Part shown: positions 1 through 6,397 of the stretch, piece by piece
How positions within the stretch are numbered: the stretch's first letter is position 1
Layout of the letters: each line of letters opens with the position of its first letter
Source: Polyangiaceae bacterium
Lineage (GTDB): Bacteria > Myxococcota_A > Polyangia > Polyangiales > Polyangiaceae
Direction of reading: 5' to 3'
Length of the DNA: 7,210 bases
NCBI GenBank assembly: GCA_025934595.1
Contig: JAICXU010000149.1
Span: 1-7,210 of the forward strand
Notes under the pieces: model-generated
Told to the model about the DNA's origin: nothing
Databases searched by the model: none
What the model saw: only the letters and a program-made list of their open reading frames with translations
Translations under genes and position numbers: made by a program

Positions 1-1
1 C

Positions 2-670
2 GTCGATCGCGCCGTCGCGGTCGACATGAAGGCGCGCTGGCCGAACGCGCGCACGATGCAGCAAGCGCTTCGTCTCGCGTCGCTGCTCGTGCAGGCGGCA
101 GGAACTCCCGAGGGCGATGCCACCGCGTCTTCGATCGCCGCGCTCTATGCGCCTCCGCAGATCACGGCCGACGGCACCGAGCCGGAGGGCGGCGCCGAAG
201 TATCGCCCACGCCGACGGGCGACGAGCGCGGCGTCACGACCGGCCGCGCGATCACGAAATCGAACGAAGACCTCGCCGAAAAAGCGGCGAAGGGCGGAAG
301 CTCCAAGTGGATCTTCATCGGCATCGCGATGGTGCTTGCGGTCGTCGCCTTCGTTTTGCGCGGGAAAATAAGCCAGATCGTGCACCCCGTGAGCGCCGCG
401 CCGGACACGACGAGCTCGAGCGCGCCGCCTCCGCCTCCCGCCGACACGTCGACCGCGGCCACTCCTTCCCCTTCGGCGAGCGCGGCGGCGGCTGCGAGCG
501 CATCGGCCGCGAGCGACATCCTCGACATCGATTCGCTCGAAAAGAAGCCGGGCACGTTCGCGTACGGAAAACCCATCTCGAGCACGGCCGCCACTGCCGC
601 CGCGGGCGCGAAGGGCAAAGGCGCGGGCAAAGGCAAGACGCCCGACGCGGGAATGAGTCTCGGATTCTGA
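2..670 (+). CDS. Transmembrane Ser/Thr protein kinase, C-terminal part (5' end outside window)
   Basis: This is the tail of a bacterial Hanks-type kinase that enters from the left edge. The frame is open from base 2, before the first ATG at base 26, and reads VDRAVAVDMKARWPNARTM. This fits kinase subdomain XI, where an invariant Arg follows a D(P)xxR pattern near the end of the C-lobe, so the ATG at 26 is internal and not a start. Numbering from that Met, a juxtamembrane segment of about 70 residues follows, then one hydrophobic helix at residues 95-111 (WIFIGIAMVLAVVAFVL). After it comes a tail of about 100 residues rich in Ala, Ser, Pro and Thr (a PPPPP run near 135, a long Ala/Ser run at 148-163) and a GKGKGAGKGK-like basic patch near the end. 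Expected topology is kinase in the cytoplasm and tail in the periplasm. No PASTA or other sensor fold is recognisable in the tail. The catalytic core is off-window, so activity cannot be judged. It is convergent with the oxidoreductase at 687, with 16 bases between stops and no clear hairpin. Confidence 0.5.
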   Translation, partial: VDRAVAVDMKARWPNARTMQQALRLASLLVQAAGTPEGDATASSIAALYAPPQITADGTEPEGGAEVSPTPTGDERGVTTGRAITKSNEDLAEKAAKGGSSKWIFIGIAMVLAVVAFVLRGKISQIVHPVSAAPDTTSSSAPPPPPADTSTAATPSPSASAAAAASASAASDILDIDSLEKKPGTFAYGKPISSTAATAAAGAKGKGAGKGKTPDAGMSLGF

Positions 671-686
671 TCGCCCGGATTGCGCG

Positions 687-1661
687 CTACGGAACGAGAA
701 GGATCTTTCCTTTGACCTTGCGCTCTGCCATGCGAAGGAGCGCTTCGCTCGCGCGTTCGAACGGGATCTTGTCGTCGACGTGCGGCTTCAGCTTTCCCTC
801 GCGCACCCATTCGAAGACGCGTTCTCCATTTTTTCGATTGCGCGCCGGATCGCGCATCGCGAACTGGCCCCAAAAGACGCCCACGATCTGGCAGCCCTTC
901 AAGAGCACCAAGTTCAGCGGGATTTTCGGGATGTCGCCCGACGCGAAGCCGATGACGAGATAGCGGCCTTCCCACGCCGTCGCACGCAGCGCCGCTTCGG
1001 AGTACGAGCCGCCGACTGCGTCGTAGACGACGTTCGCGCCCGCGCCTCCCGTGATGGCCTTCACGCGCTCTTTCAAATCTTCTTTCGCGTAATTGATCCC
1101 TTCGTCCGCGCCCTGCTCTTTGCAGAACACGATTTTTTCGTCGGTCGATGCGGCCGCGATCACGCGCGCGCCGAGCCATTTTCCGAGCTGAATCGCCGAT
1201 ACGCCGACGCCCCCCGCGGCGCCGAGCACGAGCAGTGTGTCGCCCTTTTGGATCGCGGCGCGATCGACGAGCGCATGAAATGTCGTGAGATACGTGAGGA
1301 GCGTGGCGGCGGCGACGTCGAACGAGACCTCGTCGGGTATGCGCACGCACGTGACCTCGGGCGTCGTGACGAGCTCGGCGAAAGAACCGTGGATGCCGGT
1401 GAAGGCGACGCGATCTCCCGGCTTCACCGATTCGACGCCGCTGCCGACGGCGCGCACGATGCCCGCCGCTTCGCCCCCCGGGATGAACGGAGTCGGCGGC
1501 TTGAATTGGTATTTTCCGTAGCTCAAAAGCACGTCGGGAAAATTCACGCCCGCCGCTTTCACCTCGACGAGCACCTCACCGGCGAGAGGTGATGGATCGT
1601 CGAGCGTGTCGACGCGAAGACCTTGGGGACCTGACGTTTCGTGAATACGCACGGCTCGCAT
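687..1661 (-). CDS. NADPH:quinone oxidoreductase-type MDR enzyme (zinc-free)
   Basis: The 324-residue product matches the medium-chain dehydrogenase/reductase superfamily in length and order of parts. It has an N-terminal GroES-like domain (about residues 1-125, with AAGVNFPDVL at 36-45, PGGEAAG at 61-67 and PGDRVA at 81-86), then a Rossmann domain with the nucleotide-binding loop GAAGGVG at 147-153. The Cys/His zinc ligands of classical alcohol dehydrogenases are missing: the usual GHE is GGE here. That places it with quinone oxidoreductase, zeta-crystallin and enoyl reductase relatives, which reduce quinones or enones with NAD(P)H. The substrate cannot be told; annotations in this family are often generic. 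The start MRAVRIHE fits the family N-terminus well. No Shine-Dalgarno sequence is visible ahead of it. It lies 21 bases after the stop of the dioxygenase gene on the same strand and is most likely the last gene of the same operon. Confidence 0.5.
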   Translation of the reverse strand: MRAVRIHETSGPQGLRVDTLDDPSPLAGEVLVEVKAAGVNFPDVLLSYGKYQFKPPTPFIPGGEAAGIVRAVGSGVESVKPGDRVAFTGIHGSFAELVTTPEVTCVRIPDEVSFDVAAATLLTYLTTFHALVDRAAIQKGDTLLVLGAAGGVGVSAIQLGKWLGARVIAAASTDEKIVFCKEQGADEGINYAKEDLKERVKAITGGAGANVVYDAVGGSYSEAALRATAWEGRYLVIGFASGDIPKIPLNLVLLKGCQIVGVFWGQFAMRDPARNRKNGERVFEWVREGKLKPHVDDKIPFERASEALLRMAERKVKGKILLVP

Positions 1662-1682
1662 GCGCGCGAGCGTAGCGACAAA

Positions 1683-2447
1683 TCACGCGCCGCGAAATAC
1701 AGGGAAAAATACGCGTGGCGCACGCTTCTTTCGCGTGCAGCGCGTGGCCGCCTCCATGTAGCAAACCGTGAACGCGCGCCGTGGCGAGGTCGTGCGGTTC
1801 ACGCCCGAGCGGTGCCACGTGTGATTGTGAATCAGCAAAACCTCTCCTGCTTTCACGGGGAGCGGCTGCGCGTGCATATCAGGTGTCCGATCGGACAGAT
1901 GATTGTCGGGTACGACACCCCCGAGCGGAGTCACGAGCCCGCGGAGGTGCGACTTCGGAAAGACTTCGACGCAGCCCGCTTCGATCGGCGCGTCGTCGAG
2001 CGCGGTCCACACTTGCAGCTTCGGCTCGCGATCGATGCCCCAGAATTTTCCGCCGTCTTGGTGCCACGGCAGATTCGTTCCGCCGTTCGCCTTCTTGCTC
2101 ATGAGAAGCGCGCGATAGATGACGATGTCGGGACCGATCACGCGCTTCGCGATTGCCTCGAACACGGGGTGATTGATCCAGGCGCGATAAAGCGGGTCGA
2201 TCTCGAGCTTTTCGATCTTGCGATAATTGAGGCTCGGGCCTTCGTAGCCTTTGCCGTACGTGAGGTCGCCGTAGCTCCCGGACGCGGTGTCGATCTGGAA
2301 GAACATGCCTTCGTACCTCACCGTGCCGAGCATCAATTCGTCGGCGCGTGCGCGGAGCTTCGCGAGCGTCTCGTCGTCGGCGACCTTTCCGACGCGCGCG
2401 AATCCGTCGCGCTCGTAGCCCTCGAGGATGCGATCGAGATCGATCAT
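1683..2447 (-). CDS. Phytanoyl-CoA dioxygenase (PhyH) family Fe(II)/2-oxoglutarate oxygenase
   Basis: The 254-residue product has the iron-binding facial triad of the PhyH family: WHQDGG supplies His129 and Asp131, and TWHRSGVN supplies His212. Arg223 or Arg224 in SPRRAF sits 11-12 residues after that His, where the family binds the 2-oxoglutarate carboxylate (11 residues in human PHYH). GCVEVFPKSH (159-167) is the usual strand-turn before the distal triad. Such enzymes hydroxylate an unactivated carbon using O2 and 2-oxoglutarate, giving succinate and CO2. Known substrates range from phytanoyl-CoA to ectoine and secondary metabolites, so the substrate here is open. The frame stays open upstream to 2951, but that stretch is Arg-rich and lies antisense to, or overlapping, the aldo-keto reductase gene in another frame. 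The start MIDLDRILEGYERDGF is right for the family, and its ATG overlaps the preceding stop as ATGA. The extreme C-terminus (about 235-254) is basic and less family-like. Confidence 0.5.
   Translation of the reverse strand: MIDLDRILEGYERDGFARVGKVADDETLAKLRARADELMLGTVRYEGMFFQIDTASGSYGDLTYGKGYEGPSLNYRKIEKLEIDPLYRAWINHPVFEAIAKRVIGPDIVIYRALLMSKKANGGTNLPWHQDGGKFWGIDREPKLQVWTALDDAPIEAGCVEVFPKSHLRGLVTPLGGVVPDNHLSDRTPDMHAQPLPVKAGEVLLIHNHTWHRSGVNRTTSPRRAFTVCYMEAATRCTRKKRAPRVFFPVFRGA
2444..2447 (-). other. ATGA stop/start overlap coupling two oxidoreductase genes
   Basis: On the minus strand the bases ATGA hold the start codon of the PhyH-family gene (ATG) and the stop codon of the aldo-keto reductase gene (TGA). 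Such four-base overlaps usually mean co-transcription and translational coupling by re-initiation. It also settles the start of the downstream gene, since the longer open frame upstream would run far into the reductase gene. Confidence 0.5.
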
Positions 2448-3427
2448 CGCGCGTAGGTGGCGTCGGTCCCGGCGAATGCGATCGACAGCTCGTCGATTTT
2501 TTTCATGAGAGGCTCGTCGACGTCTTTCGCGATCGCGTCGATCGCTTGATCGAGCTGCGCGACTGTACCGGCGCCGACGAGGATCGAGTCGACCCCGGGG
2601 CGATTCGCGAGCCAAGCGTAGGACAAATCGACGAGCGACATGCCCGCTTCCTTCGCCACGCCCTCGAGCGCGCTCTTGAGCTCGAAGAAGTGATCGGACC
2701 AATAGCGCCGCTGATAGAGCGCATTCTTGTCGAAGCGCGAGCCCTTCGTGACCTCTTCTTTCACGTGAGGCCGCGCGAGAAGCCCGCCGGCGAGCGCGTT
2801 GTAGGTCGTCGTGTGGATGGGGTGCTTCTTCGTGAGCTTGAAGTATTCGATGTCGAGCTGGCGGATCAATAAGTTGTAGAGCTGCTGCGACACGACCGGC
2901 CGCTCGCGTTTCGCCTCGTCGCAAATCCGGAACATCTCGAGGATCTGCCACGACGCAAAATTCGAAATGCCAAAATGCCTTATTTTTCCCTTCGAAATGA
3001 GATCGAAGAGCGTCGCCAGCGATTCTTCGATCGGCGTTTCGTAATCGGGCACGTGCAAATAGTAGAGGTCGACCACGTCGACGCCGAGCCGCGTCAAGCT
3101 GCCGTCGATGGCGCGCTCGATCGCCGCGCGCGAGAGCCCCTCGAGCTTGCCGCCGATTCGGCCGAAGCCGACCTTCGTCGCGATCATCACGCCCTCGGCG
3201 CGGCTGGATTTCTCTTTCAATGCCGCGCCGAGAATTTTCTCGCTCTCGCCGCCTTCATACGCATTCGCGGTGTCGAACAAAACGCATCCGCGCTCGATGG
3301 CGCGGTGCACCATGCGGCGTGCTTCCGCGGCTGGCGTCCGCTTGCCGAAATTCATCGTGCCCACCGACACGAGCGCGCGCTCGCCGGCGAGGCGCGGCCG
3401 CAAATAGGGTGACCTCGAAGCGTTCAT
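2444..3427 (-). CDS. Aldo-keto reductase, AKR7-like
   Basis: The 327-residue product is a full-length (alpha/beta)8-barrel NAD(P)H-dependent aldehyde or ketone reductase. The catalytic tetrad is complete: Asp52 and Tyr57 in FDTANAYEGGESE, Lys85 in ATKVGFG, and His125 in YYLHVPD. The family signature GKIRHFGISNFASW is at 147-160. YNALAGGLLARPH (209-221), the YQRRYW stretch and the following HFF recall the AKR7 group (aflatoxin aldehyde and succinic semialdehyde reductases), where YNPLAGGLL occupies the same place. The substrate is not predictable beyond an aldehyde or ketone. The start MNASRSPYLRPRL is chosen because family homology begins directly after it; the frame is open upstream, but only antisense to the phosphofructokinase gene. 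It is the first gene of the three-gene minus-strand operon and is divergent from phosphofructokinase with 24 bases between starts. No convincing Shine-Dalgarno sequence is visible. Confidence 0.5.
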   Translation of the reverse strand: MNASRSPYLRPRLAGERALVSVGTMNFGKRTPAAEARRMVHRAIERGCVLFDTANAYEGGESEKILGAALKEKSSRAEGVMIATKVGFGRIGGKLEGLSRAAIERAIDGSLTRLGVDVVDLYYLHVPDYETPIEESLATLFDLISKGKIRHFGISNFASWQILEMFRICDEAKRERPVVSQQLYNLLIRQLDIEYFKLTKKHPIHTTTYNALAGGLLARPHVKEEVTKGSRFDKNALYQRRYWSDHFFELKSALEGVAKEAGMSLVDLSYAWLANRPGVDSILVGAGTVAQLDQAIDAIAKDVDEPLMKKIDELSIAFAGTDATYAR

Positions 3428-3451
3428 GGCGCGTAGGATAGCGCGAAGAAA
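3428..3451. promoter_or_regulatory. 24-base divergent gap between operon and phosphofructokinase
   Basis: Both starts are clear from homology, so only 24 bases separate two divergent genes. That is too short to hold two complete promoters, so at least the -35 regions must lie inside the opposite coding sequence. On the minus strand a weak -10-like TATCCT (bases 3435-3440) ends 7 bases before the reductase ATG, which would give a nearly leaderless transcript; I found no good -35 for it. On the plus strand the purine-rich GAAGAAA ends directly before the phosphofructokinase ATG, too close for a strong ribosome binding site. Exact promoter positions are not supported. Confidence 0.5.
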
Positions 3452-4732
3452 ATGGCTCAAAAGAAGATCGCGATCTTGGTCGGAGGCGGCCCCGCGCCCG
3501 GCATCAACAGCGTCATCGGCGCCGCCACCATTCGCAGCTGTCTCTCGGGTTACGAAGTCATCGGCATCCAAGAGGGCTTCAAGTGGCTCATGGAAGGCGA
3601 CACGCATCACACCGTGCCGCTCACGATCGAACAGACCTCGCGCATCCACTTTCGCGGCGGCTCGACGATCGGCATCGCGCGGGCGAACCCGACGAAGGAT
3701 CCGAGCCTCCTCGCCAAGGCGCACGACAGCCTGAAAAAACTCGGCGTCGGCAAGCTCATCACGATCGGCGGCGACGACACGGCATTTTCCGCGCACAAGC
3801 TCGCGCAAGCGTCCGGAGGCGACCTCGCCGTCGTGCACGTGCCGAAGACGATCGACAATGATCTCGATCTCCCCTTCGAAATTCCCACGTTCGGATTCCA
3901 GACCGCGCGTCATCTCGGCGTCGGAATCGTGCAGAACTTGATGACCGACGCGCGCACCACGTCACGTTGGTATTTCGTCGTCGCGATGGGGCGCAAAGCC
4001 GGGCATCTCGCGCTCGGCATCGGAAAAGCGGCCGGAGCCACGCTGTCGCTGATCCCGGAAGAATTCCATGGTGCGCGCATGCGGGCGATCGTCGACACGC
4101 TCGTCGGTGCGATCTTGAAGCGTCTCTCGTACGGACGCTCGGACGGTGTCGCGGTGCTCGCCGAAGGTCTCGTCGAGATCTTGCCGGAGAGCGATCTCGT
4201 CGAGCTCGCGAACGTCGAACGCGACGCGCACGGTCACATCCGCATCTCCGAAATCGATTTCGGAAACATCATCAAGAAAGCGGTCGAAAAGAGGCTCGGC
4301 GAGCTCGGGGTGAAGACGACCATCGTCGCCAAGAACATCGGCTACGAGCTCCGCTGCGCCGACCCGATTCCGTTCGACATGGAGTACACGCGCGACCTCG
4401 GCTACTGCGCGGCGCGCTTCATCATCGAAGGCGGCACGAACGCGCTCATCACGCTGCAAAACGGCCATTTCAAGCCGATGCCGTTCGAGCACATGATGGA
4501 CCCGGAAACCGGGCGCATGCGCGTCCGCATGGTCGACGTCGAGTCGACGCGCTTTCGCATCGCGCAGACGTACATGCTGCGGCTCAAGAAAGAAGACTTC
4601 TCGAACCCCGCGGCGCTCGGCAAGCTCGCGCAGGTCGCGCACGTCACGCCGGACGAGTTCCGCGCGCAGTTCGAGCATCTCGTCGTGAACGAGCTCCCGC
4701 CGATGACGTTTCCGCCGCCCGCCGTCGCGTGA
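3452..4732 (+). CDS. pfp: 6-phosphofructokinase, predicted pyrophosphate-dependent
   Basis: The 426-residue product phosphorylates fructose 6-phosphate to fructose 1,6-bisphosphate (glycolysis, cytoplasm). Family motifs in order: the N-terminal loop GGGPAPGIN (11-19), FRGGSTIGIAR with Arg77, GGDDT (106-110), PKTIDND (131-137) with catalytic base Asp135, MGR (179-181), AEG (237-239), and ELRCADPIPFD (299-309) in place of the bacterial QRGGxPxxxD. Two positions separate donors in this family: E. coli ATP-PFK has Gly104 and Gly124, while PPi enzymes have Asp and Lys. Here these are Asp109 and Lys132, which predicts PPi use and a reversible reaction. The protein is about 100 residues longer than E. 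coli PfkA, with an extra C-terminal helical part. MAQKKIAILVGGG is the natural start. The gene is monocistronic by layout: divergent at its 5' end and convergent at its 3' end, closed by a hairpin. PFK identity is firm; donor choice is inference, and it may be annotated pfkA elsewhere. Confidence 0.5.
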   Translation: MAQKKIAILVGGGPAPGINSVIGAATIRSCLSGYEVIGIQEGFKWLMEGDTHHTVPLTIEQTSRIHFRGGSTIGIARANPTKDPSLLAKAHDSLKKLGVGKLITIGGDDTAFSAHKLAQASGGDLAVVHVPKTIDNDLDLPFEIPTFGFQTARHLGVGIVQNLMTDARTTSRWYFVVAMGRKAGHLALGIGKAAGATLSLIPEEFHGARMRAIVDTLVGAILKRLSYGRSDGVAVLAEGLVEILPESDLVELANVERDAHGHIRISEIDFGNIIKKAVEKRLGELGVKTTIVAKNIGYELRCADPIPFDMEYTRDLGYCAARFIIEGGTNALITLQNGHFKPMPFEHMMDPETGRMRVRMVDVESTRFRIAQTYMLRLKKEDFSNPAALGKLAQVAHVTPDEFRAQFEHLVVNELPPMTFPPPAVA

Positions 4733-4753
4733 GCGAAACGCGGCCTATTTTTT
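4724..4753 (+). terminator. Intrinsic terminator of the phosphofructokinase gene
   Basis: GTCGCGT (4724-4730) pairs with ACGCGGC (4738-4744), seven base pairs including one G-T wobble, around a seven-base loop GAGCGAA. Three bases later a run of six T follows (4748-4753), then CTT. The TGA stop of phosphofructokinase lies at the base of the loop. The T-run is at the same time the Lys codons at the end of the convergent J-protein gene. On the minus strand the hairpin is not followed by T, so it should work in one direction only. The short stem makes this a moderate call. Confidence 0.5.
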
Positions 4754-6337
4754 CTTGTTGAAGAAGCCGCCGAAGATACCCTTCGCGTCATCGCGATGCG
4801 CGTCGCGGCTGATGGCCTGCGAGTCGCTGCGCGTGCGCTGCAAAGGCTCGCGCCCGGGCTGCGTCTGCGGCTTGCCGCCGCGCATGTTGTAGAGGCGCAG
4901 CTCGCGTTGCGCGTCGACGTTGCGCGGGTTCAGCTCGATGACCATGCGAAAATCGCGCATCGATTCGCGCGTGCTGCCCATTCGCTTGTACAGCATCGCG
5001 CGATAAAAATACGCACGCTCGCAGCTTTCGTTCTGTTCGATCGCTTGCGACAAGGCTTCGATGAAGCGCGGCGTTCCCGACATCGATGCGGAGCCGGGCT
5101 TCGTCGCCTCGATCCACGTGAGGAACGCGAGATATTCGGCTTGCTTCGGATCGAGCTCGTTCGCGCGACGCACGAGCGCTTCGGCGCCAGGCACGTCGTT
5201 TCGCTTGAACATGATCTCGGCTTTTTGAAAGAGCTGCGCGGCCTCGACGACTTTGACGATCGTCTCTTGCTCCACCGTCTTCGTCGAGCCGCCTCCGGAA
5301 ATCAGCTCGATGTATTTTACACGCTTCTCCGAATCGACGAGCGTCTGGTACGCCTCGTTCATGTGGGAAAAGACGCGCGCGCATGCGTCTTTCGAATCGG
5401 CCAGCACCGATGGCAAGCGATCCGGGTGCCACTGTTTCGCGAGCGCGAAGAATGCGGCTCGTATGGCGTCGGTCGATGCGTCGCGCGGCACGCCGAGCAT
5501 CGTGAAGTAATCCTCTTTTTCGATCGCCGCGGCGCGGTCCTGGATTCGCTTGCGCGTCGCCTCGCCCATGCTGGGCGGAATGCTGTCCGGCGCGATGCTG
5601 ATGCGCCGGGGCGGGTTCGAGCTGCTCGAGCCAGCCGGTGCCATGCTGATGCGCGCAGGTGGATTCGAGCTCGTCGCGTCCGAGGGCGTCGTCGCCGCGA
5701 TGGCCGGCGGTATCGACGCTACTTTCACGTGGTCGCTGAAGCTGTCGAGCTGAGGTCGCGCCGCGCCGGCTTCGACTTTCTTCGTGACGAGCAGGACGTA
5801 GAGAATGCGCTTGGCGCGCGGCGAAATTTTTTCGAGGTCGGCGAGCACGGTCGCGCGATCGCGCATGCGGGCGATGACGCGGCTTTCTTCGGCGTCGAAC
5901 CCGAAGACGTCGGTGTCGGTGTTCGCCGCGATCTTCAGTGGCACCTCAGCCGTGCGATCGACGATGGCATCGACCTGCTTCGACGCGAGCGCATCGCGCA
6001 GGGGATGCCAGACGAGCGAGAGCGGATCGATCGACGCCTGAGGTGCTGCCGGCAGCGCGTCGAATTTGTCGTAATAGGCGAACGGCGTGGATCCCGGCAG
6101 CGAAAAGAGGCTGCGAACGCGTGACGAGGCCTGCGCCGGGGTCGTTGCGTTCTCTTGCGAGGTCGCGACCTTCGCGAGCATGCCGCCTTCGAACACAAGC
6201 GCAGCCGTGCTTCCGTTTTGTCCGAGCTCCATGGTTCCGCGCAGCTGCCGTTCACGGGCATAAATGAGGAGGTGCGCCAAGGGACGCTGGTCGAGCGTTC
6301 CTTTTGCGATCGGCGGTGGCCTTTCCCCGTTCACCAT
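4745..6337 (-). CDS. PATAN (DUF4388) - DnaJ - TPR protein
   Basis: This 530-residue protein joins three modules. Residues about 11-60 (GTLDQRPLAHLLIYARERQ then GTMEL, ALVFEGGMLAKV) fit the PATAN/DUF4388 fold, common in myxobacterial signalling proteins. Residues 200-265 are a Ser/Pro/Ala linker with a duplicated motif. Residues about 276-343 are a J domain, DYFTMLGVPRDAS followed by WHPDR, with the His304-Pro305-Asp306 triad that stimulates the Hsp70 ATPase. It is not a classical DnaJ: there is no Gly/Phe region and no CxxCxGxG zinc fingers. From 363 to about 485 there are TPR-like helical pairs (AYFYRAMLYKRMGSTRESMRDF and IELNP). The C-terminus is GIFGGFFNKKK. The frame is open to 6442, but I start at MVNGERPPPI because the extra 35 residues run antisense through the start of the divergent kinase and look unrelated. 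Its role is unknown; a DnaK partner that docks proteins through TPR and PATAN is a fair guess. It may be a kinase target. Confidence 0.5.
   Translation of the reverse strand: MVNGERPPPIAKGTLDQRPLAHLLIYARERQLRGTMELGQNGSTAALVFEGGMLAKVATSQENATTPAQASSRVRSLFSLPGSTPFAYYDKFDALPAAPQASIDPLSLVWHPLRDALASKQVDAIVDRTAEVPLKIAANTDTDVFGFDAEESRVIARMRDRATVLADLEKISPRAKRILYVLLVTKKVEAGAARPQLDSFSDHVKVASIPPAIAATTPSDATSSNPPARISMAPAGSSSSNPPRRISIAPDSIPPSMGEATRKRIQDRAAAIEKEDYFTMLGVPRDASTDAIRAAFFALAKQWHPDRLPSVLADSKDACARVFSHMNEAYQTLVDSEKRVKYIELISGGGSTKTVEQETIVKVVEAAQLFQKAEIMFKRNDVPGAEALVRRANELDPKQAEYLAFLTWIEATKPGSASMSGTPRFIEALSQAIEQNESCERAYFYRAMLYKRMGSTRESMRDFRMVIELNPRNVDAQRELRLYNMRGGKPQTQPGREPLQRTRSDSQAISRDAHRDDAKGIFGGFFNKKK
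5588..5671 (-). repeat. Duplicated SSNPPxRISxAP motif in the J-protein linker
   Basis: The linker carries SSNPPARISMAP (residues 223-234, bases 5636-5671) and SSNPPRRISIAP (residues 239-250, bases 5588-5623). The period is 48 bases, and the DNA copies are also similar (ATGCTGATGCGC appears in both on the plus strand), which suggests a recent in-frame tandem duplication. Each copy has a basic residue two before a Ser; the second copy is RRIS, the shape favoured by basophilic Ser/Thr kinases. That reading is inference. Confidence 0.5.
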
Positions 6338-6352
6338 GAGCTTCGAACTCGG

Positions 6353-6381
6353 ATTACACTGCCTGAGGGGGAAGCCTGCAA
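6353..6381 (-). promoter_or_regulatory. Possible sigma70-type promoter of the PATAN-DnaJ gene
   Basis: On the minus strand TTGCAG (bases 6381-6376) is followed after exactly 17 bases by TGTAAT (6358-6353), a five-of-six match to TATAAT. The -35 element is weak (TTG only). Transcription would begin around 6346, only about nine bases before the ATG at 6337, so the leader would be very short and no Shine-Dalgarno sequence is seen. A short direct repeat AAGCCT (6372-6377 and 6380-6385, plus strand) overlaps the -35. The 60-base gap 6338-6397 must also serve the divergent kinase, for which I found no convincing promoter; GAGGGGGA (6365-6372) looks like a ribosome site but is about 25 bases from its ATG. 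Confidence 0.5.
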
Positions 6382-6397
6382 GCCTCGCCGCATCGAC

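Noticed and set aside
671..686. Possible bidirectional terminator between the left kinase and the MDR gene.
   Set aside because: I could not find a convincing stem with a T-run on either strand in or around these 16 bases.
145..1350. A 401-codon minus-strand frame spanning the end of the kinase gene and the MDR gene.
   Set aside because: It runs across two well-supported genes in other frames and is Arg-rich without recognisable domains. It is a codon-bias shadow.
2448..2951. N-terminal extension of the PhyH-family frame by 168 codons.
   Set aside because: It overlaps the aldo-keto reductase coding sequence in another frame, is Arg/Ala-rich, and family homology begins at the ATG at 2447.
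3428..3913. N-terminal extension of the aldo-keto reductase by 162 codons.
   Set aside because: It lies antisense within the phosphofructokinase gene and shows no domain; the reductase fold begins right after the Met at 3427.
4796..6124. A 442-codon open frame on the plus strand opposite the PATAN-DnaJ gene.
   Set aside because: Its translation is dominated by Arg, Ala, Asp and Val with no motif, typical of the antisense of a GC-rich gene. The minus-strand gene has clear domains over the same bases.
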